DNA of 43,296 bases from Flavobacteriales bacterium. GTDB taxonomy: Bacteria > Bacteroidota > Bacteroidia > Flavobacteriales_D > Sanyastnellaceae. Every line of letters starts with the position of its first letter. Positions within the stretch are counted from its first letter, which is position 1. The DNA lies in the NCBI GenBank assembly GCA_002683345.1, contig NYSX01000019.1, forward strand, positions 1 to 43,296, in the 5' to 3' direction. The translations under genes and the position numbers were made by a program. Under the pieces are notes generated by a model, which saw only the letters and a list, made by a program, of their open reading frames with translations, was not told the DNA's origin and did no database searches. Positions 1-7,974 of the stretch are shown piece by piece.

Positions 1-508
1 CGCTTCCGTACGCCGTCGTCAACAACCCCAAAAAAGGCGGATACGCCTCTCGGAGACGAACCTCCACCGTACTGTCATTCAATGCGACAATGCCTAGCGG
101 GCGCACCGCATCCAAAATCCACCCGCCCGAAGACACCACTTTGGGGTCGCGAAGCCGCTCCAAGGAATAGACCACGTCGTCGGCTTGAACGGGACGCCCG
201 GTCGTGAAGACCGCATCCTTGCGCAACCGAAACTGGTAAGCCAGCCGTTCTTCGTCAAACGTCCAAGACGCGGCAAGGCAAGGAAGCACCGTCAAGTCTG
301 GCCCCAACTCCACCAACCCATCGTACAACTGATCGACGACCCACATGTGCTCCAAACTGCGTGCAGCCGCGGGATCGAGGCTGGTGATGGCTGCGCTTTC
401 GTTGTAGCGAAACACCCGAGGATCCTCCAGCGGCGTGGACGCAGTGCAACCTGCGAGAAAAATCGCGCACCACGTGGCGAACCTGAGAGATTTGGGATTG
501 TTTTTCAC
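1..508 (-). CDS. ABC transporter substrate-binding lipoprotein, SBP_bac_5 (DppA/OppA) family, 3' end cut off by the window
   Basis: Reading leftward from a GTG at 508 gives 169 residues with no stop before the window edge. The first 21 residues form a lipoprotein signal (basic KNNPKSLR, hydrophobic stretch, then lipobox FLAGC with Cys21). The mature part reads as a family 5 solute-binding protein: an early SLDPAAARS segment, VVDQLYDGLVE, then LAASWTF and the FTTGRPVQADDVVYSLERL segment typical of DppA/OppA/NikA. Such proteins bind peptides, nickel or other small ligands outside the cytoplasmic membrane for an ABC importer; the ligand cannot be told from this fragment. It is divergent from the TonB receptor, 46 bases apart. 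TACCTTGC lies 6 bases before the GTG and may be a -7 element. The GTG is chosen because it gives a complete lipoprotein signal; no ATG is suitable nearby. Confidence 0.82.
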   Translation of the reverse strand, partial: MKNNPKSLRFATWCAIFLAGCTASTPLEDPRVFRYNESAAITSLDPAAARSLEHMWVVDQLYDGLVELGPDLTVLPCLAASWTFDEERLAYQFRLRKDAVFTTGRPVQADDVVYSLERLRDPKVVSSGGWILDAVRPLGIVALNDSTVEVRLREAYPPFLGLLTTAYGS

Positions 509-529
509 TCGGCAGCAAGGTACGCGGGG

Positions 530-537
530 TACTTTTG
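530..537 (+). promoter_or_regulatory. Bacteroidota-type -7 promoter element upstream of the TonB receptor
   Basis: TACTTTTG is a full match to the TAnnTTTG -7 consensus of Bacteroidota housekeeping promoters. It sits 17 bases before the ATG at 555. I see no clear TTTG -33 element at the expected distance. The same octamer occurs 16 bases before the ATG at 20518. Confidence 0.45.
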
Positions 538-554
538 CGCCCCGTCCCTTCGCC

Positions 555-2948
555 ATGACATCGCATCCACAATTTCAAGTCAGTTTTCATCAAGCATGGG
601 TGCTTTTGGTGTGCGGCTTTCTCAGCATTCAAAGTTGGTCGCAAACCTTCACCATCAGCGGCCGTGTGACTGACGCGAACACCGGCGAGTACATCTTGGG
701 CGCGAACATTTTGGACGCTGCGCAAGGAAAAGGAGTGTCCACCAACGTCTACGGTTTTTACAGCCTGACCTTGCCGAGTCGTCCCACAGAGCTGCAATGC
801 ACGTTCATTGGCTATGCCCCTGTCACGCGCAAAGTGAACGGATTCAAAAACGTGGAATGGAACGTGTCCCTGTCGCCCCAATCGGTCGAGGTGGATGCTG
901 CAGAAGTGGTGGGCACCGCCGGACAAAACACGGAGAGCACTTCCCTCGGCAAGGCCGAAGTGGCCATGGCGACCATCCAACGCCTGCCTGCGTTGATGGG
1001 CGAAGTGGACGTCCTGAAAGCCATCCAAATGCTGCCCGGCATCCAAAGCGCCGGTGAGGGGAACAGCGGCTTTTACGTTCGTGGCGGAGGACCCGACCAA
1101 AACCTGTTGCTCCTTGACAACGCCGCCATTTACAACGCGAGCCATTTGTTTGGGTTTTTCAGCGTCTTCAACGCCGACGCCATCTCTACGGTGGAAGTGT
1201 ACAAAGGCAGCATGCCCGCGCGGTTTGGTGGACGGGTGTCCAGCGTGCTCGACCTTGGCCTGAAGGAAGGCAACCGCAATGAGTTCAAAGGCAGTGGTGG
1301 CATTGGACTCATCAGTTCCAGGCTGACCTTGGAAGGCCCCGTCAAAAAGGGGGTGTCCAGCTTCATTGTGTCGGGCCGTCGGACGTACATCGACGTCTTG
1401 ACTCGCCCCTACGTGGAGACCACGCAAGCCGCGGGATCCGGCTACTTCTTTTACGACCTGAACGCCAAATACAACCACCGCTTCTCCGACCGAGACGAGG
1501 TCTTTGTGTCGGGGTACTTTGGCCGAGACGTCTTCAGCTTCAACAGTGCCGATGCCGGGTTTGGTGCGTCCATCCCTTGGGGCAATGCCATGGTCTCTTC
1601 GCGGTGGAACCACGTGGTGAACGACAAGGTGTTCTTGAACGTCAATGCGTCTTACACGAGCTATGACTTTGCCTTTGAATCGGGGCAGGATGACTTCCAA
1701 TTTGGTTTTGAGTCCGGGGTGCAGGACTGGACACAAAAAGCCCAACTGAGTTGGTTCCCCAACCTGCGCCACGAAGTCCGCGGCGGTGTCGACCACGTGT
1801 ACCACAAGTTTGTCCCCACCTCCTTCTTCTTCAGACAGGGCGACACCGAGTTTGACTTTGGAGAAGCCACCGTCGCCTACAGCCACGAGTCTGGCGCCTA
1901 CCTCGAAGACATCATCGATGTGACGGATGCCTTCAAAGTGAATGCCGGCGTTCGGTACAGTGACTTTCGCCACGTCGGGCCCTTCACCCGCATCGTTCCG
2001 GGGGAAAACGTGCTCAGCCCCGCGGACACCCTCACCTACGGCGGGGGGGAGCTTGTCAAGCAATACGGCGGTTGGGAACCGCGTCTGAGTGCACGTTTGA
2101 AGACCGGTCCACGCAGCAGCGTCAAGGCGGGTTGGTCCATCAACTACCAGTATGTCCACCTCGCTTCGCTCTCAGCCACCACGACGCCCACGGACATTTG
2201 GGTGCCCAGCTCCGACCTCGTGCCGCCTCAACGCGGACGCCAAATCAACGCGGGATATTTCGTGGACCTCGGGGCCAACCGCGAATGGGAATGTTCTGTG
2301 GAGCTTTATCACAAGGACCTCAGCAACCTCGTGGAATACGCAGAAAACACCCGTCCCGACCAAAACATTGGCACCAATCCTGACAACAACCTCGTGTTTG
2401 GGGACGGCTCCTCCTACGGTGCAGAATTTTTCGTGAAGCGAAAGTTTGGCGAACTGAACGGCTGGGTGGGATACACCTGGAGCAAGACCGACCGGGTGTT
2501 TGAAGAGCTCAACAACGGCGACCCCTTCCCTGCCAAGTTTGACCGACGCCACGACCTCAGCGTGGTCGTCGACTGGACCCCGAGCAAGCGTTGGAACTTC
2601 GGCGCCATCTTCGTCTACGCCACGGGCAACAGCCTCACCCTGCCCGTGCAGCGCTACTTCCTTGAAGGATATGTCACCGACGTGTACGGATCGCGCAACG
2701 GCTACCGCATGATTCCCTACCACCGCGCAGACATCAGTGCGACCTTCTTCCCCAAGAAAAACGACACCGACCGCAAGGTGGACCGCCGTTGGGTCTTCAG
2801 CATCTACAACCTCTACAACCGCGCCAACCCGTACTTCCTGTTCTTCGACAACGAAGGCGACTTGCTGGAAGGAACCTTGGAGATTCAGGCCAAACAAGTG
2901 AGCCTTTTCCCGATTTTGCCGTCGGTTTCGTGGAACTTTGCGTTCTGA
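555..2948 (+). CDS. TonB-dependent outer-membrane receptor with carboxypeptidase-regulatory-like N-terminal domain
   Basis: 797 residues. Residues 1-30 are a signal peptide ending SWSQ. Residues 31-115 form a CarboxypepD_reg-like beta-sandwich (ISGRVTDANTGEYILGANI ... VSTNVYGFYSL), an N-terminal extension typical of Bacteroidota receptors. The plug domain covers about 135-245, with FYVRGGGPDQNLLLLDNA and VEVYKGSMPARFGGRVSS; the rest is a beta-barrel ending in the aromatic WNFAF. It should import a ligand across the outer membrane using TonB energy; the substrate is not apparent. No SusD partner follows, so a SusCD glycan system is unlikely. The ATG at 555 is chosen over the upstream open frame because it gives the signal peptide and sits behind a TACTTTTG box. 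The ABC exporter gene follows after 18 bases, suggesting one operon. Confidence 0.9.
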   Translation: MTSHPQFQVSFHQAWVLLVCGFLSIQSWSQTFTISGRVTDANTGEYILGANILDAAQGKGVSTNVYGFYSLTLPSRPTELQCTFIGYAPVTRKVNGFKNVEWNVSLSPQSVEVDAAEVVGTAGQNTESTSLGKAEVAMATIQRLPALMGEVDVLKAIQMLPGIQSAGEGNSGFYVRGGGPDQNLLLLDNAAIYNASHLFGFFSVFNADAISTVEVYKGSMPARFGGRVSSVLDLGLKEGNRNEFKGSGGIGLISSRLTLEGPVKKGVSSFIVSGRRTYIDVLTRPYVETTQAAGSGYFFYDLNAKYNHRFSDRDEVFVSGYFGRDVFSFNSADAGFGASIPWGNAMVSSRWNHVVNDKVFLNVNASYTSYDFAFESGQDDFQFGFESGVQDWTQKAQLSWFPNLRHEVRGGVDHVYHKFVPTSFFFRQGDTEFDFGEATVAYSHESGAYLEDIIDVTDAFKVNAGVRYSDFRHVGPFTRIVPGENVLSPADTLTYGGGELVKQYGGWEPRLSARLKTGPRSSVKAGWSINYQYVHLASLSATTTPTDIWVPSSDLVPPQRGRQINAGYFVDLGANREWECSVELYHKDLSNLVEYAENTRPDQNIGTNPDNNLVFGDGSSYGAEFFVKRKFGELNGWVGYTWSKTDRVFEELNNGDPFPAKFDRRHDLSVVVDWTPSKRWNFGAIFVYATGNSLTLPVQRYFLEGYVTDVYGSRNGYRMIPYHRADISATFFPKKNDTDRKVDRRWVFSIYNLYNRANPYFLFFDNEGDLLEGTLEIQAKQVSLFPILPSVSWNFAF

Positions 2949-2966
2949 CGCGAGGCTGCGACGACG

Positions 2967-4859
2967 ATGAAATCCCTCTTCTCTCTCAACCCCATGATTT
3001 GGAACTACCGCGGGCGGTTGTTCCTCGGTGTGGTGTTCATCGCATTCACAAATGTGTTTGCCGTCTGGGCCCCCTCGATGATTGGAGAGGGCGTCAACGC
3101 CTTGAACGAGGCCAACCGCGATTTTTTGGTGCCCCTGAACGACGGGGCAACGTTCGACGAATTGTCCTCCGAAGAGGTTCTCATTCCCGACAACCTCACC
3201 TGGCTCGGCGCGCTTGTGGGCGCGGACATCGCGCCGGACAAAGCCCCTTCAAGCCGTCAGGATGTACTCGATCTGGTGGTTTGGATCGGATTGGCGCAGG
3301 CGGGGCTTTTCCTGCTTGCCTACCTCATCAAAGGCGTGTTTTCCTTCCTCACACGCCAAACCGTGATCGTCATGAGCCGGTTGGTTGAGTACGACTTGAA
3401 AGCCGCGATTTACGACCACTACCAGGTGCTGGACACCACCTTTTACAAGGCCCACGACACCGGCGACTTGATGAATCGAATCAGCGAAGACGTCAACAAC
3501 GTCCGCATGTACCTCGGCCCGGCCATCATGTATTCCCTGAACCTGACGGTCTTGGTGTCTCTCGTGGTGGGCGTCATGCTGTACATCGACCCGGTCTTGA
3601 CGGCCTTCGCCTTGCTTCCTCTCCCCTTGATGTCTGCAGGCATCTACTTCATCTCCGCCAACATTCATCGCAAAAGCGACGCCAAGCAACAAGCCCAGAG
3701 CGCCGTCTCCAGCTTCGTGCAGCAGCACATTGCCGGAATGCGTGTCCTGAAGAGTTTTCACCGCGAAAAGGCCGCTGCTGCCCGGTTTGACGTCGAAACC
3801 GACCTCTACAAAATGCGGGTGTTGGACCTTGTGAAAGTGGAGGCCATGTTCATGCCTCTGATTGTCCTGCTGGTCGGACTCAGCACGATTCTCACCGTGT
3901 ATGTGGGCGGACATCGGGTGGCTGCGGGCCACTTGGACTTGGGGCACATCTTCCAATTCGTGTTCTACGTCAACCTGCTTACCTGGCCGTTTGCGTCGGT
4001 GGGCTGGGTCACTTCTCTGGTCCAAAAAGCCGAAGCCTCCATGGCCCGCATCTTGGACTTTTTGCACGCCCAACCCGCGGTTCAATCGCCCCCCGATGCC
4101 CGAACAACGCCCCTGTCCAACGCCCCGGCATTGACATTTGACAACGTCACGTGGACCTACCCCGAAACCGGCATTCAAGCCTTGAACCAAGTCAGCTTCT
4201 CCGTGAACGCAGGAGAAACCGTGGGCATCACGGGACGGACGGGCAGCGGCAAGTCCACCATCCTGCAGTTGGCCATGAGAATGATGGATCCGTCTGCCGG
4301 CACGATTGCCCTGGATGGCACCCCGCTCCACGAATGGGACTTGAAGGCCATGCGGTCAGGGTATGGCTACGTCCCCCAAGACGTGTTCCTGTTCAGCGAC
4401 ACGATTGCCAACAACATTGCTTTTGGCAGCGAACACGCCCCCCCCTCCTTGACCCAAATTGAACAAGCCGCCACCGACGCAGGAGTTGCCGGTGACATCG
4501 AAGGATTTGAGCATCGGTACGACACCCTGCTTGGGGAACGTGGGGTGAACTTGAGCGGCGGCCAAAAGCAACGCATCAGCATCGCACGGGCACTCATCAA
4601 GGGCCCCAAAATGTTGCTGCTCGACGACTGCTTGTCCGCAGTGGACACCGAGACGGAGGACGCCATTTTGTACGCCATTCAGCGACAAGAAGCCGCATGC
4701 ACCATCATGGTCAGTCACCGCCTGGCTTCTCTGCGAGGCGCAGACCGCATCCTCGTCATGGACGAAGGGAAACTGGTGGAGGAAGGCACACATGCCGAAC
4801 TGCTCCAAGCCGGCGGGCTCTACGCCACCATGCACGAACAGCAACAAGCGGAGCACTGA
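2967..4859 (+). CDS. ABC transporter, fused permease and ATPase (MsbA/MdlB-like exporter half)
   Basis: 630 residues, a type IV exporter half-transporter that should work as a dimer in the inner membrane. The N-terminal half holds about six membrane helices (for example FLGVVFIAFTNVFAVWAP and LGLIVLL-like stretches near 290-310) with the usual exporter coupling segments. A hydrophilic insert of roughly 60 residues follows the first helix (about 45-105), longer than in MsbA. The ATPase half has Walker A GRTGSGKST (423-431), signature LSGGQKQR (about 529), Walker B MLLLDDCLSAVD (about 549) and H-loop VSHRL. All catalytic motifs look intact. Substrate is unknown; lipid, peptide or drug export are all possible. 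It lies 18 bases after the TonB receptor and converges on the choice-of-anchor-B gene with an 18-base gap. Confidence 0.9.
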   Translation: MKSLFSLNPMIWNYRGRLFLGVVFIAFTNVFAVWAPSMIGEGVNALNEANRDFLVPLNDGATFDELSSEEVLIPDNLTWLGALVGADIAPDKAPSSRQDVLDLVVWIGLAQAGLFLLAYLIKGVFSFLTRQTVIVMSRLVEYDLKAAIYDHYQVLDTTFYKAHDTGDLMNRISEDVNNVRMYLGPAIMYSLNLTVLVSLVVGVMLYIDPVLTAFALLPLPLMSAGIYFISANIHRKSDAKQQAQSAVSSFVQQHIAGMRVLKSFHREKAAAARFDVETDLYKMRVLDLVKVEAMFMPLIVLLVGLSTILTVYVGGHRVAAGHLDLGHIFQFVFYVNLLTWPFASVGWVTSLVQKAEASMARILDFLHAQPAVQSPPDARTTPLSNAPALTFDNVTWTYPETGIQALNQVSFSVNAGETVGITGRTGSGKSTILQLAMRMMDPSAGTIALDGTPLHEWDLKAMRSGYGYVPQDVFLFSDTIANNIAFGSEHAPPSLTQIEQAATDAGVAGDIEGFEHRYDTLLGERGVNLSGGQKQRISIARALIKGPKMLLLDDCLSAVDTETEDAILYAIQRQEAACTIMVSHRLASLRGADRILVMDEGKLVEEGTHAELLQAGGLYATMHEQQQAEH

Positions 4860-4877
4860 GCCGCAAAGCGACGTCGT

Positions 4878-6938
4878 TCAGTCGCAATTCAGTCCGAAGA
4901 CCCCCAACCACAACAGCAAATCCGCCGTGTCGACGGTGTCTTGGTTGTCCATGCTTGACGAACATCCCGACTCACATCCGAAATTGGAGAGGATCTGAAG
5001 CATGTCGTTGATGGTGCGGTTGCCGTCCAAGTCAAAATCGCCGGGACACGGGTTGAGTTCGAGGTCGGCAATGACGCCGTCACAATTGTTGTCCATGCCA
5101 TCTTCCAACGCCGGCGCACCAGGGTACATCGTCGCCTCAGAATCGTTGCAGTCACCAGGTGTCAAGACACGCTCGGTCAGTGGAGTGCAGCTCAACGCCA
5201 CCGGCGCATTGGGATTGCCAAAACCGTCGCCATCGGCATCGGCATACCACACCAATTGGGCCGTTCCTTCATCGACTTCGTCGTCACAATCGTTGTTCCA
5301 ACCGTCACAAAGTTCTGGGGCCTGTGGGTAGGTGTTGGCATTCCAATCCTGACAGTCCAAGGGCAACGTCGAAGTGCCGGGCACGTCCCCACAACCCCAC
5401 ACGGGCATGTTGGGATTGCCAAACCCATCTCCGTCGGCATCTTCGTAGTGGGCAAACCAAAGGGCATCTGGAGTCAGCATGTTCAAGGACCAGGTGGAGC
5501 GCTGAGAAGTCAGATTGACGCTCGGCTGCACCCCCGCCAACCCCCAAGCTTCAAAATAGAGCAGGGTGCTTCCTGGCTCCGTGACCGTCCAACTGTTGTC
5601 TTGCCCCGTGGTCATCACCACCCCTTCCACATGGACGTCGATCGGAAAGGCCCACCCCGCTTCGACTTTCAAGGTCATGCTCCACACATTGGGCGTGGGA
5701 ATGGTCCCTGGTTCACACAGGCTGATGGCCACGTTGTCCAAACGCGCAAACTGAGGACGCACCACCCACAGACCTTCGTTGATGGAGGTGAATGCCAAGA
5801 CCCCCTCTTCCTCGCAGAGGACATGGGACCAAGCACCCTGGAACCCCGGTCCAGAACTCTCTTCCAGCGGATCAAAAAATCCGCGTTCCGTCAGGACATT
5901 GGATTGCGGCCAGGCATCGCTGAGCATGCGCAATCCTGCACGATAGTTGCTTTGAAACAACCACTCCCCATGGGTGTATTGGTTGTGGTCTGACGCCGTG
6001 GTCTCTGCTTCGTATATCTCCACTTCTTGGGGATGGTCCAAATCGGTCAAATCAAACACCATCGTCCGCGTGGCTCCCCCTGCGGACGTCTCATCAAGTT
6101 CATCTCCCAAAAAGGCATGGTCGTGGGTGTCAGACACCCAGACCTGGTGTGAAAAGTGCGGATTGGTGTAGGTCGAAACCCCGATGAATTCGACGTCACT
6201 CGCGTCTGTGATGTCCAAAATCCACAGCTTTTCCCCACCAGCGGCAAACAGGATTTCCTTGCCGACGTGCGCGGCGTCTGGACCATTGTAAATCAGAGCC
6301 TGGGCGTCGTGAAAACCACCATACTCGCTCACCCCCCCAATCAAGGACGGAGACAACGGTTCAGACACGTCGAAGATCGCTGCGCCACCGCCCATGGTGG
6401 ACGTTCCCACCTGAATGACTTTGGATGCTGCCTCGAACGCCACCACGTTATGCGCCGTGCTTGGCGAAGAAACCACTGTGTCGGGTGACCATGTCACAGG
6501 ACCATCCAACGGCGACCAAGCTCGAAGTGCTTCAAGGTCCATCACCTGCATGCCGTGGGCTGGCGCTTCACTGACGATGTAGGCGTGGTCATGGACGACT
6601 TTGATGTCGCGCCACAGACTCGCCACCGTTTGGGAGGGCAACTTGCCCATGAAAATGGGCCGCGCGCCAGGCAACATTCGGAACAGCGCAGTCCCGTTTT
6701 CACACCCCACCAGCAAATACGTGATACCCTCCTCTTCGTCGTACCAGGAGGCGATGTCGTTGACTTTTTCCGTCAACATGTCCGCTTTGGGAATGAAAGC
6801 CACCGATTCCATGTTGTGGGACATCACCCCTTCGTCCAAATCGACATCTCCCTGCGCTTGCATGCCGAGCACCGAAAGCCACAGCCCAAAAGCCGTCAAC
6901 AGGCCGGTGAAGCCGAGTCGCGAGGGTGAATCGAACAT
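4878..6938 (-). CDS. choice-of-anchor B family secreted protein with MopE-type metal-binding repeats and a dockerin-like C-terminus
   Basis: 686 residues from the ATG at 6938 (a TTG at 6950 would add four). Residues 1-30 are a signal peptide ending MQAQ. The main body (about 40-400) is a beta-propeller-like region with LVIVD-type repeats (KLWILDITD, MVFDLTDLDHP) and SDHNQYTHG...NYRAGLRML, the hallmark of choice-of-anchor B proteins. Two MopE-like metal-binding motifs follow, each with DADGDGFGNPN and a D-C-x-D/N pattern (CDGWNNDCDDEVDEG and EDGMDNNCDG). The last about 55 residues begin CPGDFDLDG and hold two EF-hand-like DLL/DML..L..FG segments ending in Cys-Asp. There is no T9SS type A tail. 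The protein is probably exported and calcium-stabilised; its function is unknown. It converges on the ABC exporter gene. Confidence 0.85.
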   Translation of the reverse strand: MFDSPSRLGFTGLLTAFGLWLSVLGMQAQGDVDLDEGVMSHNMESVAFIPKADMLTEKVNDIASWYDEEEGITYLLVGCENGTALFRMLPGARPIFMGKLPSQTVASLWRDIKVVHDHAYIVSEAPAHGMQVMDLEALRAWSPLDGPVTWSPDTVVSSPSTAHNVVAFEAASKVIQVGTSTMGGGAAIFDVSEPLSPSLIGGVSEYGGFHDAQALIYNGPDAAHVGKEILFAAGGEKLWILDITDASDVEFIGVSTYTNPHFSHQVWVSDTHDHAFLGDELDETSAGGATRTMVFDLTDLDHPQEVEIYEAETTASDHNQYTHGEWLFQSNYRAGLRMLSDAWPQSNVLTERGFFDPLEESSGPGFQGAWSHVLCEEEGVLAFTSINEGLWVVRPQFARLDNVAISLCEPGTIPTPNVWSMTLKVEAGWAFPIDVHVEGVVMTTGQDNSWTVTEPGSTLLYFEAWGLAGVQPSVNLTSQRSTWSLNMLTPDALWFAHYEDADGDGFGNPNMPVWGCGDVPGTSTLPLDCQDWNANTYPQAPELCDGWNNDCDDEVDEGTAQLVWYADADGDGFGNPNAPVALSCTPLTERVLTPGDCNDSEATMYPGAPALEDGMDNNCDGVIADLELNPCPGDFDLDGNRTINDMLQILSNFGCESGCSSSMDNQDTVDTADLLLWLGVFGLNCD

Positions 6939-6950
6939 GGGGTCAGTCAA

Positions 6951-6994
6951 GTGGTTAGTGTGTCTGGAGAAACTCTCCGAACTAAAAGATACGC
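6951..6994. promoter_or_regulatory. Divergent intergenic promoter region between the choice-of-anchor-B and epimerase genes
   Basis: These 44 bases must hold the 5' ends of both genes. On the minus strand TATCTTTT (6984-6991) partly matches the TAnnTTTG -7 box. An inverted repeat GGAGA-N3-TCTCC lies in the middle. Promoter assignment is tentative. Confidence 0.3.
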
Positions 6995-7894
6995 ATGAAA
7001 CTTCAATCTTGGTTGGTGACAGGTGCCACAGGAATGATTGGGCAGGCCTTGGTCAAAGCCCTCGTCGACGAGGGACACGCGGTTCGAACCCTCGGACGCA
7101 GTGCGCGGTCCGTCCACGGTTCGACCCCGTTTGTGTGGTCACCCTCGCGAGGTGAATTCCCTCTGGAAGCTTTGGAGGGTGTGGATGTGGTCGTCCATTT
7201 GGCCGCGGCCTCTGTCGGCCAACGCTGGACAGGATCGCACCGCAGGGCCATCCTCGAAAGCCGGACGCTGGGCACCCACCTGCTGCGTGAAGCGCTCGTG
7301 CAGGCAGGCTTCTCAGGCACATGGATTCAAGCCTCCGCGATCGGCATCTATGGCCACGCGCCGGAAATTTGCGACGAACAATCCACCAAAGGCCGAGGCT
7401 TCCTCGCGGATGTCGCGGAGGCGTGGGAGCGTGCATCGCAACCGGAAGTCACCGCGCCGTTTCGCTTGGTCCGAATGCGTCTGGGGTTGGTCCTGTCGCC
7501 CGACGGGGGCACGTTGGCCAAGCTGCTCCCGATTTACAAATTTGGCCTTGGCGCTCCCTTGGGCTCAGGTCAACAACACATGGGCTGGATTCACCTCGAA
7601 GACGTCATCCAGTTCATCACATGGGCCGCGGCTACCCCGGAGGCCTCCGACGCCTACAACGTCGTGGCGCCCCGCGCCAACACCAACGAGGAATTCTCCC
7701 AGTCGTTGGCCAAGGCCCTGAATCGACCGCATTGGGCACCCAAGGTCCCTGGCTTTGCCCTCGCTATGGCCATGGGCGAGATGTCGTCGCTGCTGCTCGA
7801 AGGCCAAAACGTGCGCCCCTCTCGCCTCCTCGATGCCGGATTCCAATGGAAACATTCAGACCTTTTGGACGCGCTCAAGCACTGCACCTCCTGA
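6995..7894 (+). CDS. TIGR01777 family NAD-dependent epimerase/dehydratase-like protein (YfcH/SDR39U1)
   Basis: 299 residues, the usual length for this extended short-chain dehydrogenase group. The N-terminus carries the Rossmann motif VTGATGMIGQALVKAL (GxxGxxG, about 8-23). Characteristic positions follow: VHLAAASVGQRWT, the SRTLGTHLLREAL segment, ASAIGIYG with the catalytic-type Tyr, then FLADVAEAWERAS and RLGLVLSPDGG. The C-terminal DUF1731-like part contains NVVAPRANTNEEFSQSLA and ends with GFQWKHSDLLDAL. Substrate and role are not known for most members; some are linked to cell division or cofactor metabolism. It stands alone between a divergent and a convergent neighbour. The bidirectional terminator at 7929-7954 ends it. 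Confidence 0.88.
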   Translation: MKLQSWLVTGATGMIGQALVKALVDEGHAVRTLGRSARSVHGSTPFVWSPSRGEFPLEALEGVDVVVHLAAASVGQRWTGSHRRAILESRTLGTHLLREALVQAGFSGTWIQASAIGIYGHAPEICDEQSTKGRGFLADVAEAWERASQPEVTAPFRLVRMRLGLVLSPDGGTLAKLLPIYKFGLGAPLGSGQQHMGWIHLEDVIQFITWAAATPEASDAYNVVAPRANTNEEFSQSLAKALNRPHWAPKVPGFALAMAMGEMSSLLLEGQNVRPSRLLDAGFQWKHSDLLDALKHCTS

Positions 7895-7928
7895 CCACCC
7901 GCCCTTTTCACAACATTCTAGATACAAA

Positions 7929-7954
7929 AAAAGGCCCCTCGAAAGGGGCCTTTT
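7929..7954. terminator. Bidirectional rho-independent terminator
   Basis: A perfect 10-bp stem AAAAGGCCCC / GGGGCCTTTT encloses a 6-base loop, with A and T runs on the two sides. It lies between the convergent epimerase and fasciclin genes, so it can serve both strands. Confidence 0.85.
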
Positions 7955-7974
7955 CCATGGTTTCAATCGGTGCC

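Noticed and set aside
255-2159. A 634-codon open frame antisense to the TonB receptor
   Set aside because: It is low-complexity (His, Gly, Val, Arg rich), has no recognisable domain, and mirrors the codon pattern of the clear receptor gene on the other strand. High GC makes such frames common.
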